Shown: piece after piece, positions 26,759-39,165 of the stretch | Layout: each line of letters opens with the position of its first letter | Numbering within the stretch: position 1 is the first letter of the stretch | Assembly (NCBI RefSeq): GCF_003672135.1 | Contig: NC_039514.1 | Coordinates: 6,143,287 to 6,207,286, forward strand | Reading direction: 5' to 3' | DNA length: 64,000 nucleotides | From: Ooceraea biroi | Lineage: Eukaryota; Arthropoda; Insecta; Hymenoptera; Formicidae | The notes under the pieces: generated by a model | Told to the model about the DNA's origin: nothing | The model's input: only the letters and a program-made list of their open reading frames with translations | Databases searched by the model: none | Made by a program: the position numbers and the translations under genes

Positions 26759-28299
26759 CGCGCTCGGCAGATGCGGATATCTCGCGGGAGATAATCTCGG
26801 AGCACGGTCGGCGGCTCCCACTTTCACGGGCTCAAGTCGGGACTTTAAGTCGCCTTTAATCGAGTTCTCAGGCCGTGTAAGTCGGAAGGAGAATGCCGCG
26901 GCACGTAACACGCAGATCGCCCGACGATCTCGCCGAAGGAACGCCGCTGCGAGGTAGAAGAGGAGCGCGCGTCCGTTGCCTGCTTTATATGCAAACTGCG
27001 AGGACGCCGACGTCGTCGATACCCCAGGTTTTAAGGCGTTAAGTAATTGCGCGGAGTAATCCCGGATATGAGTTATCGTTATCAGCTAGATCGCCTCGAT
27101 CCTCCCGAACGTGATCGCAGATCTTTCAAGGGGGAGCGCGTCGATCATACTCGGCGGGAAATACTCGATTCGGTCGGTCCTCGTTAGGTGAATTCAGCCC
27201 TTATATAGGCACGCTTGTTGTGCTGTATAAGAAAGGTTTGAATTGACATTTTTCTTGCATGTTTGAAAATGTTTATTGTAAAATTTATTTATTGTTACTC
27301 GTCATTTTATCTCTTTTCTATTTTACTATTCATTATTCAAACGTTATTCATTCTTGTTACGAGCATAATCGTTTCGTCTCGTAAAAAATTATTATATAAT
27401 AGTAATGAAGGCTCAAATCGCATTACAGCGAACTCAAAGTCGAATGGCAAAATAAAGCTCATTATCCATGTGCGTTTTTTCGCTCGAGAGTTAAAAGGGT
27501 ATGGGTATTCCTGCGGGATAAACGAAATCGTACGAAACTCCTCGAGTTCGGACGCGACCGCTGATGAAAAAGGCGGATATTAAAGAGCACCGGGGCTCCA
27601 CGGTCAGCTTGAAAAACGACCCTCACTGCAGTAGTTAATTCCAAAAAGGTCCCGTTCGTGTCATCAGCTATCCACGGTGCGCCCCGCGGGATAACCTTCC
27701 GGTAATCGCGGCGTTTTGTCACTTTTACGTTGAGGCACGAGGACGAGGAGGAGGAGCGGCCGGCTCAAAAGAGCTCATATAGAGAGGAAAAGATCGCGGT
27801 AGTCGTCGAGGGGTAGTAGGCGTTTACCACCCTGAGTGTGGCACCGGGACGCATAAACGAGCACGCCGAAAAAGCGACTCGCTCGTGACCTCATCCCTTT
27901 TCACGACAGGTGGTAATCGTTCACGCGGAGACACGCAAGGGGTTGAAATTACTGAATCAAATTATGTGAGAGAAAAAGGGCGAAGAGAGGAAAGCCTTCG
28001 TGGATTAGATTATTTTGGATTAATGGTCGATCGTTTGTAACGTTTGTACTTGGTATTAGTCTCTCTTGTTTGATAGTCGTCTGCCTTCCTTCGATGTTCG
28101 GAGGGTTCGATGAATGCCGGGATTGTTATCAGAGTTTCGTTTATTCGGTAGGAAGGACGAGTCTTCCGATTCGAGAGCTAGGTGTTGAATGAGTCGTGAC
28201 ACTTTATTCGTTATTTTTGAGTTGAGTGGATTCCGCTGTAACTTCTTGTCGCTAGTAACGATTCGAGAATGACGATTTCATTTGAAGCGTTATAGGGAT

Positions 28300-29520
28300 T
28301 GTTATATTGTTATAGGTATATTTATGTTTTTCGATAAACATTAATTTTTAATATATAATAATACAATAATCATAAAATATAAAATATAGTATATATTTAA
28401 ATATTCTCTTCTGGTTCTAAAGAATCAAGGCAGACAAACGAAGACAGCTCAAACGTAAACCGGAATTTGTTTACAGTGCATTCTCGTTAAACCTCACTTT
28501 AAATGCAAACTACTTACCCTCAAGCTTGCGTTGACTGCAGAAATTTGCATTGGCGCCGGCAGTTTCGTAGATACGTCCAAGATTTGACGATTTCTCGGTG
28601 CGTCACGTTTCAAAGCAAGAGAGCCCGTCAGCCCGTTGCGATCATTACTGACATTTGACACGAGACACTTTCACGCACCTAGCGTATATCGGCGGTGTGT
28701 ATTTTAGAGTCGCGTGCCCGGAAACATTGTCGCAGATCAGTCAGGCGCGATATGAATCACGGCTGAGCACGTTCACTATCGTGAAATTAATTTTCTGAGT
28801 CCGCCAGGCACGCTTGAATGTTTCTGGATAAGTTTCGCGCAAGACATCGTTATTTTACATAGAAAATCGCCAATTAAATAATTTTTATGGAAAGTTTATC
28901 TTTCGTTTAATATAACCTTTACAAATTATTTCGAAAGTGGAAACGGTAACATGTGTAGAGACAGACGGAGAAAGGAGAGAGAGAGGGGGGGGGAATGGAC
29001 AGTTTTATCTTCGTAAGGTTTATATAAATATTATTTTAACTTTATTTTAACGATATGAAAATAAAATACAAATATTATATCGAAAGTTGAAACATGTTTC
29101 AATTTACATTTTCAGTTCTATGGGTGGATATAAATAGTCACGACGATATTGCAGTGTTCAATCTTTTCTGTCTCACTTTACTATAGATGTTATTTACCTT
29201 TTTCCTTTTTCTATTTTTTTTCAATAGTATAATTGAAAAAATATAAAATAAACAAATTTATTTAAACAAAAACCAATAAAATTACTTTATTAAACTTTTA
29301 ATTATACTAAAATGTATGCAGTGCGTGTGTGCGTAATCGCCACGTATAACCACGCACTACACATCCCATTAACATTAAAGACGACGTACATTGTAAATAC
29401 GTCGCGCTTCCATTTCAAGAACACTTCTTCCGCTTCATTATTTCCGCTTACGAGATACGCATCTCGTAATTAGCATCTATCGTGAACCAGAAACACGGCG
29501 CAGTTGAGTCCGCACGCGGA
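28300..29520. other. AT-rich gene-free stretch
   Basis: This is mostly AT-rich sequence with a GA/poly-G tract at 28976-28994. No open frame of note and no gene is visible. Confidence 0.6.
28976..28994. repeat. (GA)n followed by poly-G
   Basis: GAGAGAGAGA leads into a run of nine or so G residues. Confidence 0.8.
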
Positions 29521-30341
29521 ACGCCTCGCGTATAATTGTACAATAAAAATATAGATACGCGGTCGATTCCCAGGTGCGGGGTGGTCCGGTATCGAGTGAT
29601 ATTTATCTCGATTTTCGTACCCTATATTTCTTACTTACGTGATAAGCTACGGTCGCTTTTCGTGGGTGGCGAGCATATTGCCCGGGACAATCGCGATACG
29701 ACAGATGGAAGGAACGTGCCGCCTAGAGCCCGGGGGCTATTCAATTACGGGCTAACCGACGGCTTTGCTTCCTTTACGGACGAGAATTACGGCGAGAAGC
29801 GGTACGGTTCTCTCGCGCCGTGTGTCGGGCCTCGTCTCGCCAGCTCTCGTGTTCGAAATACCGGTGTTTCGCGCACGTAGCGCGACAAACCTGTTCGGGA
29901 CGAAAGCAAACGTGCCAGAAATATTTTCCAGCCGTCACGTTCCCCCCCCCCCTTCCTCCGTTATCCTTTATCAGCGCTTCTGGAAAGAAAGATCTGATCG
30001 GCGCGCCCGTATTGTGGAGTCCATGTCACGAGATACGCGATCTCAGTGTTCGTTTTTCTAGAAAGCTCGCTTGTGGCGGCGCAAGGCGAGCTCGGGAATC
30101 GACGCGGATTACGTAAAAAGTAACATCGTTGCGAGGAAAGCAGGGACGTTTATACATCACGCGTAGAATCACGTGACGGTTTTCATTTATCTCGCAGCGT
30201 TGAATTTCCAGAATTTTCCTCTTCGCGGCTTCCGATCGATAATTCATTACGAAATTGCGTGGACGGCAAAGGAAAATACCGTAAGCGGATATCTCGCGGG
30301 CAGACTCGCGTGCGGAAACGCGACGCGAAAATTGCAGCTTT

Positions 30342-30361
30342 AACGACGACGACGACGACGG
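30342..30361. repeat. (ACG)n microsatellite
   Basis: About six ACG units. Confidence 0.85.
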
Positions 30362-30630
30362 TGATGAGAATAATGACTCGTACGTAAATCTCCCCGTAAA
30401 AAGGACGAAGCAGATCCCACGTAAATACCATGGGGATCTGTTAAAACTCGTCGCGTAGTCGGTTGGAATTTATTTCGACTTTCGCATGCCGTGTCTTGCG
30501 CACAAATGCAGCGAGCGTTGCGACGTCGGGTTCGAGCCGCACGCGACATATCCGGCTTTCAGTAATTTCAGATTTGATGTACTTGCGAATTTGCGGGTAT
30601 TCGCAAACGAGCGGAAACTCCTGCGTGACC

Positions 30631-30664
30631 GTTTCTTTCTTTCTTTCTTTTTCTCTTTCTCTTT
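30631..30664. repeat. (CTTT)n microsatellite
   Basis: A pyrimidine-only tract of TTTC units with a CT end. Confidence 0.85.
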
Positions 30665-31022
30665 ACGCGAATTTACACGGCCGCTTTTTTTTTCTCCCGG
30701 GAAGTAAAAGAGTAGTCTCGGTAAAAGTTTTCGACGATTTCGTTAATTACCGGACTGCGCGCCCTTTGCGAGCCATAAATCGCCGGACGAGTCGACAGCG
30801 GTACTTACGCGTTGGTTTAAGGGACTTACGCGAGGACGAACGCGTACTGTGTAATTCGCCAAATGCGGTTAGCCCAATCTGCGAAAGTATCTAATATTTT
30901 TTGCCTTAGAGTGCGTAATTATTCCAGTACTTTTTAATTGGATGCTACTTTCGAGACGTAGCTGAGATACGAAAAAACTTTTTTCACAGAGGAAACTCTC
31001 GAAAAAGGTACCCTAAAATTCG

Positions 31023-31047
31023 AACGGATTCGCACAAATCCGTTTTT
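31023..31047 (+). repeat. 8-bp hairpin followed by a T run
   Basis: AACGGATT at 31023-31030 pairs with AATCCGTT at 31037-31044 around CGCACA, and Ts follow. The shape resembles a bacterial intrinsic terminator, but the context is plainly insect, so coincidence is more likely. Confidence 0.6.
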
Positions 31048-34000
31048 ATTAAATTTGATTCTCCTATTCAAGACCTTTCCAACGGGTACCCCACATTTGG
31101 GTGAAAGACCTGGACAACTGAATTGTATATATTATGCACCTAAAGCAAAAAATAGAAAAAATAACTTGCGTACGCCTAATACATCGCAAGCAAAATCAAT
31201 GTCTTGTTGACCACAAGAATTTCGCGAACGTGTGAATGGTAGCTTCGGACGCAATTCGCATTTGCTCGGTGCGAACTGGTGAATTACATTACGCGCTCGC
31301 GAAACGTGTCGGCGGGGCATTAATCATTCTATTAAAGTAATATCGTAATAGCTGGCTTTGATGTCACGGCGTGTGTAATATGATCCGTGCGCGATTACTG
31401 TCTTGAATGCGAGTTCGCGCATCGGGGAAATGACCGAGTTCACTCCCTATTAATTACCCGGCACGATGCCCGCTGCCGGTGGACGAAGCGAAGAACGAAG
31501 AGGAGCGGGCAAGAGTAGCGGTGCCAGTCCCACGTATAAATTACCGCAAGGGTGCGGGCTTCCTAGAGAACGTCGCCGTTCCGCTCGCGACGTTCCCGAA
31601 TTAGAGTCCCGCTTTTGCTTGCTCGTCGCTCGGAAAAGCCTCCTCGTCGCCGCGCGTTTCGGTGGAAACTCGGAGAAAACGTCTGATCCTCCTGCGGGAA
31701 GTTAAAGTATTTGTCGAGAGCTTCTATCAGCGACGAACACTGTGTAGATCGGTCTCTTTATAATTTTCTTCTGCGTTCTGTGTTATTATTTAATTAATTT
31801 GCGTTGGAATTAATCTGGAAAGTTTTATTAATTTCTGATAATTACTTTAAATTTAAATATTTTTTTTTGTTCGTTTTGATGAAAGTATTGCGTTATGTCA
31901 AGTGCCACATGAAACGTGATTAATTCAATTGTTATTTTCGTAAGAAGAATTGTATGCCTACTAAACATTCGCTAAAATAGGGAGAATTACGTTGAGAAAC
32001 AGGGAGAGGTGGCGATCGGTTGAAATAATAGAGACCATCACGATAAGTGCTGAAGCAGTCGGCGAGCATTTAGATTCGTCATCGCTGCAATTGCGACTAT
32101 AGCAGGTCCATCTCATTCTTTTTTTTCTCTCTATCCTCTCACCCGATTAATTTAATTACGTGTTTAACGCGTGATCTCGTAAGGAAACTAGCAATCCCAT
32201 GAACGCAGTGCACGCGCGTATGCATTGTTCATTATTTATATAACGTCAATAAGAAGGAGCAAGGCTCTTCATCGTACGACGATCTTTGCACGTCGAGAGG
32301 CCGGCCGATCGCGGTAGAACGATAAAAGTGGTATCATTATCGGACCCCCGCGTATTCCTGCGACCTTGCATCTCGTGCTCGCACATACTGGGGCATGAGA
32401 GTGCATTATGCGCGAAGCAAATCCTTGGGAATCGCGTCTGGAAAGGAACGACGACGACAGCGGCGGCGGCTGTGCTCTCGGTTGAGTTGTTAGTCCGACC
32501 TCCTTCGGCATTATTCCATTCTCGCCCTCCCGACCTCTCGCGGCTCCGCCGCACCCCTCGGGAACCGCGATCAGAGATGTTGCCGAGGTAGCGCTCGCCG
32601 TGAGGCTGCACGCGCGGCGGGATCTGAGCATCCGTTGCTCCCTTTCAGCTCGCAAGGTGATCGGATTCGTGCGATCATCGTGTGAAACTTTGCGCGAGAC
32701 ATTGTCGGCAGACAAAGGGTGTTTACGATAACGGAATCGCGCCACGTGTAATTAAACGTGAATTACGCCGAGGAGTTGATGCGTCATCGGTGACAATAGG
32801 CGCGCTGCGCTCCCATTGAAACGCGGGTAACACTTTTAATCTCCGTCCGTGTGACGTAACGTTGCAGCGTGGATGGAGCACGGATGGTCGCGTTATGAGG
32901 CGCAACGCAATCGCAATCGTTGAGTCATATTGCGTCTGATTTTTTATCATGTGCAGGGAGAAGGTTGATGCGTAATCTGCGAAGCTCTCACAGTGCTATT
33001 TTAATGTATTTTTATTATTGAATCGTAGTAAAAAAATCTTTATATTTTAATATTCTCTCTCTCTTATATTCTATATTTTATTATACTTCGCATTCCGTAT
33101 TCCTGAACATTTCTAATATTAATCAAAAAAGATGTCGCGTGTGCCTCGTAGAGTTTCCGCACGCGCTCGCTCGAGATCGCCGAGATTTATGGACGGGCAA
33201 AATGCACTTTTCCCGTTCTCTCCGGAGCTACGACAAATTTCTCTCGAACGGCGGGGCGCGTCGACCATTGATCGAACGCGGCTTTTAACGTACGCCCTGT
33301 ACATACCTACATACATACATATACACCCTTGGTAAAGAGCGACCGATAAATGGCCGTGTTCTCCGGGCGCTGCCGGCTCGATCCACATGCACTTGCATCG
33401 AACGCATAATAATCAGTCAACGACCGCGCTAAGCTGAACGCCGCACTTGCGCGCGCGTGCACGTTGCTACTTTTACGTCAGGGTCGACGCAGCAACGTGC
33501 CGTAACGTTGGGCTAGGTGAGTAATATCACCTCTCTCTCTGTGTGCCAGCTATTTACCAGCTCTATTCTTACACACATCAGCATACCCGACGAGAATAGA
33601 CGTCCCATGGCGCGCGCGCGAGCTGGCTATAGCTCGCGATACAGCGAAGGAGGGACGAGATGCGTCGTTAGGGGTTTACAGGCACTTTGTTTCCATCTCG
33701 AGTATCGAATGGCACGAGAATTGTGCCTCGCCGCCTGTAAAAATCAATCAGTTTGTTTGCGCTCGGAATGACCCGTCTGCGCAGCCGAATGCTCGATTTT
33801 ATGCCGGAAGTTGGCCGTAAATCGTTTCCGGTTTACGCTTCGACTGTCCCTGTTTGCTTGTTTCTAACGATGATTAATACATGGTACGTGAAAATGGTTG
33901 ACACATGAGGCTGTGCAACTTTTTCGATCATCCGGTATTTGTAATTTCTCGCTGCAGTGTTAGACGTCGACGTTGAAGAAGAAACTGTTCGAAAAAGAGT

Positions 34001-34380
34001 GCAGACTCGAGGCGTGTCGTAACCGCGCTTTCAATTCAATCTGATGACACAAATGTTACAAATAAAAGACGTTCTCTTTCTTGATTCTATCAGCCATAGC
34101 CGAATATGATCTACATACATATTTTTAAACAAATTACTGGTAATGAAGTCTTATCACGCACTTCCATTAACCCTCGTTCTAAAAGCTCGCGGTTTTACCA
34201 TCACGCTCGAGTCAGGCGTAATCGGTTGGTCAGTCTGCAGGAAACTCGCGCGCGAGGCCTTTATCGCGATTCGATTATCCACGACGACTATAATTATCCT
34301 GTCGCATGTCCGATTAATTCGTAGGCCGAGGCCCGATTAGACGCTTTCGGTTGCGACCTTGATTCGAAACTCGATGAAGA

Positions 34381-34433
34381 AACCAACCGATCAACCGACC
34401 AGATCAACCAGCCAGTCAGCCGATCGATCAGCC
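34381..34433 (+). repeat. Short degenerate tandem repeat (CCGATCAA-like)
   Basis: Units such as CCGATCA, CCGACCA, GATCAACCA and CCGATCGATCA follow each other over about 50 bases. Confidence 0.55.
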
Positions 34434-35942
34434 TGTTTCGCGTACGTGTCGCGATCGGCGGAGCAGCAAAACGCTATCTTTTTCGTAAAGGAAAGAAAAA
34501 GCGGCGGTCCAAGTTGTTGCCAAGCAGCACGTATGCGGGCAACGTTTTTGCGGTAGGTTAGTAATTCCGCTGAGCAGTCGTTACGTATTCGCTTCACGCT
34601 GCGAAGCCCACGCGTGCCGGCCAGCAGCGACTGGACCAACGACTGGCAGCTCTCGTGCTTTTCCACGTCGCCGTATATTATCGGCACCGCTACAATGTGG
34701 TGCCAGCGACGACGGAGATGTAACGCGATCTCGGGTCTCCTGGATCGCGCCGCAGCTTCGCGACGGGATTTAGTTCAGACGCGGTACACGTTCACGATCA
34801 TCCGTCTCGTTAACGACGGGCTTTTGCCAACTGGCGCGCTCTCCAACTGCTCGACATCGGCCGCAGAACGAGCTGCTGCGACTCTGTTGCGGATGTAATT
34901 GTGTGTTTATTTATAATATGTGTGCTACAAGTATGCGCGCGCTGATGCTGTTTGCTCTCGTTGCGTTCCAGTTTGTCTTGTTCTCTTTAGTTTATTGCAT
35001 TTTGTTTCGTTTCAGGTTTTCTGATTTTATGCTAATTTTTATTTCTGTTTTCTGTATTCTGTTTTCTTTTGCTGCGTTTCGTCCCGTTTCATTTTGTTAA
35101 TACAAATTATGTATTGAGTGAGTGTATCTACTCTGGTTTGCGTACTTGTGACGCAACGTGTGCCTCCCATGAATCCCGGAAACGTGATCTCGCCAAGAAT
35201 CTAATAGCCCAGACAAGACTCGCTGACTAGACTTCAGTTGACCCTCTTTAATTGACTTCCCGGCGAAAATTGACTCCCTTTTCCTCTGCACACGAGGGTA
35301 CTGCGCCTGAGTGAAACAATACGGAATATTTTCACCATGATACCACGTCCACAATGAATCCGAGAGGGCAGGGAGGAGGAGAGGAGAAGGAGGTAGGTTC
35401 GCTGCGCGGTGAGAAAATTGAATTTGCCGAGAACAACAATCGTGTATCCCGACCTTTGACGCGTCGGAATTGGATAACTAGTCTCTCGTGCGAAGTAATT
35501 GATTCGTCCTAAGAGTGTCGTGACACCTCGAGTCTCCGCAAGACAGATCGATCATCATCCGCGGGTGGAGAGGGAGGACAGGGAGATCTACTAATCGCGT
35601 GGATCTTCCGGGCGAGCGATGAGCATTGGCCTGATGATGACAATCGCGAGATGACGATCTGCTTTCCGCGTTGGCCTAGGTCACTGATGCCGTCGGTGCC
35701 GGCGCCACGCTTGTTCTATTCTTGCACGCTCCTTTGTTGTACTTAGCACATTGTCATCGTGACACGCGACACGTGCAGCGAGCGAGCTCGGCCGGACGCG
35801 AGCGGTCGCACGCAAGTTCCCGCGGAAACGCGTGCGCAACTCTTTCGCGGTTGTGTAGATTTGTAGAAACTGTATAGATAAATTTGGATTACGTTTATAA
35901 AGATTAATATTGAATTCTTTTTGGTACATTGCTTGGAAATTA

Positions 35943-36140
35943 TATCGGGTTGACCGAAAAGTCCGTGCGGACTTTTTTTTTAGTAAAATTCAATCTCGAA
36001 GCTTTATTAAAAACTACATTTGCTTAAAAAATCTGCACTTTCTGGTCAATTCAATATACACGACGTGGCGCTCTTCAAATTCTGGCAAAACGTGGAGAAG
36101 ATTGTGCGTAGTTCCGTACAATTACAATTCCTCGACAATG
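35943..36140 (-). mobile_element. Solo end of a mariner-like (Tc1/mariner) transposon
   Basis: A TA target dinucleotide (35943-35944) is followed by TCGGGTTGACCGAAAAGTCC and then GTGCGGAC and a T run. This matches the terminal inverted repeat type of mariner elements common in Hymenoptera. Adjacent sequence read on the minus strand (about 36130 to 36014) has a short open frame ending in a stop, placed where a transposase C-terminus would lie, but no D,D34D catalytic triad is present and no second terminal repeat was found. It is a truncated relic. Family is judged from the terminal repeat, not from protein. Confidence 0.6.
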
Positions 36141-37621
36141 TATTAATGTAATTTACATGTCCACATTCCACGTACCGCGACGTGTAAAAAGTCTCTTTGT
36201 GCGACACGTGTTGTCGCGATCATACAAGGAATTCCATAATTTTACGATATAATTAAGAGTACAGTGGTTCGTCGCGGAATGAATTACTCCGCGAAACAGT
36301 CGGTTTTAATGATTTCAAAAAGACGCATCGTGAGAACACTCCCATAAATATTCCAACTCGCAAGTGTATCGTGAGCTGATCCCGAGCGAGTGTAAAGACC
36401 GCTTATTAACGCAACTATAAAACCCGCGCGAGGATACGATGCTATCGGACGTGTAATTAAAGCAGTCACGTGTTGGCAAACGGTATACGATATACGTCGA
36501 CGTAATAAAAGTTGGAACGCCTCCGACTCGGACTGCGATAGTTTTAATATTAATTATGTTTTCAGTAGAGACGCGGAGAGCCGGATAGTCGTTAGTTAAT
36601 CAAGGATCCTTAATGAGAGATCCCTGAGCACCGAGACCGTAGAGGCGCGTTTTCAGCGGGGCGGCGAGCGGGATCGGTAGTGCAGTAAACTCGCGCTGGT
36701 GCCGGATAAATATACGGTATTATGTAAGTTTGCAAGAGCCAAGAAAACGAAGAGAGCCTCCGCTGCAAGCGCGCGGCCGACTTGTACGCGCGCATTGCGC
36801 AATAATCGGCCGAGCGCCGCGCCCGGCGAGTGGCATTTAAAGTAAGCGATGGTTTTTCATTATTCCCGTGTGTGGCATTAATGGAAACAACGGGCGACGG
36901 AGAGAGGTAGTGGGAAGATCGTCCGGGATCGTGAGAAAAAAATAACATTTCGTGCGCTGGTGGAGAAAAGATGCAGCCGCGTCTCGAGAGATTAAATGAA
37001 ACTGTTAGAGCTAGAGAGTGAAATTTAAAGCTGATCGACGCTTTTAGCAAAAGCACAGATCATGATGTTTCGAACGCACGCCCATGCTTTTCTATTCAAG
37101 TGGCATAGTCGTTCTACGTGCGCTTCCATCTTCCAGCACCATGGAGACCATGGCGTCCCATCGTTTAGTATTCCCTCGGATCGCTCGACAATGGTGATTA
37201 ATTTTCAATTGAAGTCGCTGCCTCCTTTTCTCGCCCCGCGAAACTGTCAGCGCGCTGACGGGCGTTTGACAGGCCGCCAAACCATCCGACCCATTATCCA
37301 CGCCATCGACTACCGTTTTTCTATCTTGTCGTTCCTTTGGTAAATCGGATGCCCCCCTCCGCCTCTGCCATTTTCGCCGTATTGTTGCCGGGATGAAAGG
37401 GACGGTCGCGCCGCGATCATCGTGGGCATACGTTCTGCTCCTTCTCTCTTTCTCTCTCGTGTTGTCGTTGTTCCCTGGCTGACACTCGCTCGTCTAGCGG
37501 GCTGTTCAGATTTCGGAACAACCAGCGAAACGGTAACGATCCACGATCGGCCGCGACAGCTGTTAATGCGCCACGATGAATTCGATTTGACGACCCAGGG
37601 GGTAACGGAGCGAGCGAGCGA

Positions 37622-37644
37622 AAGAGAAAGAGAGAGAGAGAGAG
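37622..37644 (+). repeat. (GA)n microsatellite
   Basis: GA units with one AAA interruption. Confidence 0.85.
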
Positions 37645-37765
37645 TATGTGAGCGAGAAAAAGATGAACGGAGAGCAAAGCCGGTCTCCCAGGAGTAGCGC
37701 CCGGGTGGAAACTACTGCTTGATTGCGTACGAATGTGACGCGATTTCATGGGTTTCGCCGTGAAA

Positions 37766-37766
37766 G

Positions 37767-37806
<40 letters not shown>

Positions 37807-37807
37807 C
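37766..37807 (+). repeat. (GA)n microsatellite
   Basis: The longest GA run of the window, about 40 bases with one GAGCGAG interruption near the end. Confidence 0.9.
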
Positions 37808-38884
37808 CGAGGAAGACTTCGCAGCTCCGGCAATCGTCGACGACGTGTCGGGAGAGGTACGACGAGGGTGCGAGAATAGGCAGGCAGCGCGGCGCTCGTC
37901 CGCCTCCTCCCCTCGACAGCATGGGATCGACAGGTTCAAAGGGATCCTAGGAGGGCTGGATTTTCTCGTTTGAGGAGCGTACGACGTGAGCTTTCAGACA
38001 ATTTCTCGAGCGTGTGCGGGTCACGTCGAGTAACGCGAGCAAATACGTCAGCGCGCGCTGATTTGCCACCCTCGGCGGGCCCATGTGTGCGATGGTCGAC
38101 GATACGGTGGTAGTGGTGATGCTGGTGGCTCATAAATGTGCTGAGGGATGGATTGACTCGGTCGCATGCCACCCGAGTGACCGATTTCGAGACTTGCCGG
38201 GGAATCACTGACTACATGATGGCGAAATTTTTAGCTTGCGAGTATATTTTTTACTCTAGACATGTCTGTTCTCCATGAATATATTTCCATTCAAGTAAAC
38301 TGGATAAAATATCGTCAGATTGACCTTTCTTAATTTTGCACTTTTAAATTTGTTATTTAAATAAGATCGCTGTAATTTACGCTCATTTTTATTCATAGTC
38401 GTGAATGAAATATAGCCGCGGTAATATCTATTTTTAATTATGGTCATATTTAAACAGCTTTATCGATTTGTGTATCCAATTTTCATACATTATGTTGTTC
38501 GCAACAAAGTATTTGAATTCTACGATACATATTTTTTTCTTTTTTTTTGAGAATCACTATAATCTCATACTGATTACTTTATTTGTTCAATAACGAGTGC
38601 TAAAAACCTGTTCTTTTTATTTATTTAATCTGGTTTCTTGCCGGCAAGCGGATGCACACACCGCGTTCGTAATTATATATTTAATTTTTTGTATATTTAA
38701 AAATTACAGCAATCACGTGTATCGCCAACGAGACTGGCGTTTTCCCTCTCGAGCGTTGTCGCGAGATAGTATATCATCAAAGTTGAAGTATACTTGAGAT
38801 ACACTCGCAGTCTCTACTTGAAGTTTGTCTAATCGTTTCTCGTAAAATAAGAATTTCTTATGCATGTATGCGTGTATACGTGCC

Positions 38885-39165
38885 TAAATAAACGATTCTC
38901 ATTCCGCGAAATCTGTTAAAAATTCTGTTGCAACATTAAATGCAGACTACACGATTGTATTTTTCCATTTAGCAAACGAATTTTTGTTCCGCGAGATTTA
39001 TTATGAATTCAAATGTCTGACAATAATTAAATGTACAGCTTGCAGCGATTCTATTTTTCCATTCAGCAGTCGAATTTTTATTTCGAGAGGGCCACTATAA
39101 TTTCAGCGCTCCCATAACACTAAATGTTGCACGAGTATATTTTTCCATTCAACAACCAAATAAGC
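38885..39165 (+). repeat. Diverged tandem repeat, unit ~86-94 bp, about four copies
   Basis: The anchor TATTTTTCCATT(T/C) recurs at 38958, 39052 and 39138 (spacing 94 and 86). Each copy is followed by a variant of AGCA..CGAATTTTT.TT(C)CG and later a variant of TTAAATG. A further partial copy, lacking the anchor, starts near 38885 (AAACGATTCTCATTCCGCG). Copies are roughly 70 percent alike by eye, so the array is old. No coding frame is conserved between units. Confidence 0.75.

Larger units (their letters stand above)
20521..28299. other. Gene-free stretch
   Basis: No gene is recognised. It holds a GA microsatellite (22112-22134), a strong hairpin (22452-22482), a small duplication of GAAAGT(C/T)GAACTC at 24123-24149 and a C-rich tract at 26727-26758. 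GC-rich blocks at 21040-21600, 22210-22800 and 25010-25450 have overlapping open frames on both strands and no recognisable product. Confidence 0.5.
29521..35942. other. Gene-free stretch
   Basis: No gene is recognised. It holds a poly-C run (29941-29951), an ACG trinucleotide run (30342-30361), a CTTT tract (30631-30664), a small hairpin with a T tail (31023-31047), CATA repeats (33303-33325), an ACCGATCA-like tandem block (34381-34433) and a T-rich strand-biased segment (34965-35100). Confidence 0.5.
36141..38884. other. Gene-free stretch
   Basis: No gene is recognised. Two GA tracts lie at 37622-37644 and 37766-37807 in a GC-rich block (37350-38210). Open frames there are Ser/Leu or Arg/Glu repeats made by the GA tracts. 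Confidence 0.55.

Noticed and set aside
30480..30550. GGTTCGAGCCG as a tRNA box B
   Set aside because: The last base does not fit and no box A or acceptor-arm pairing lies upstream.
31021..31047. Hairpin plus T run as a bacterial terminator, implying transferred bacterial DNA
   Set aside because: The surrounding sequence has no bacterial genes or codon pattern; an 8-bp hairpin with Ts occurs by chance in insect DNA.
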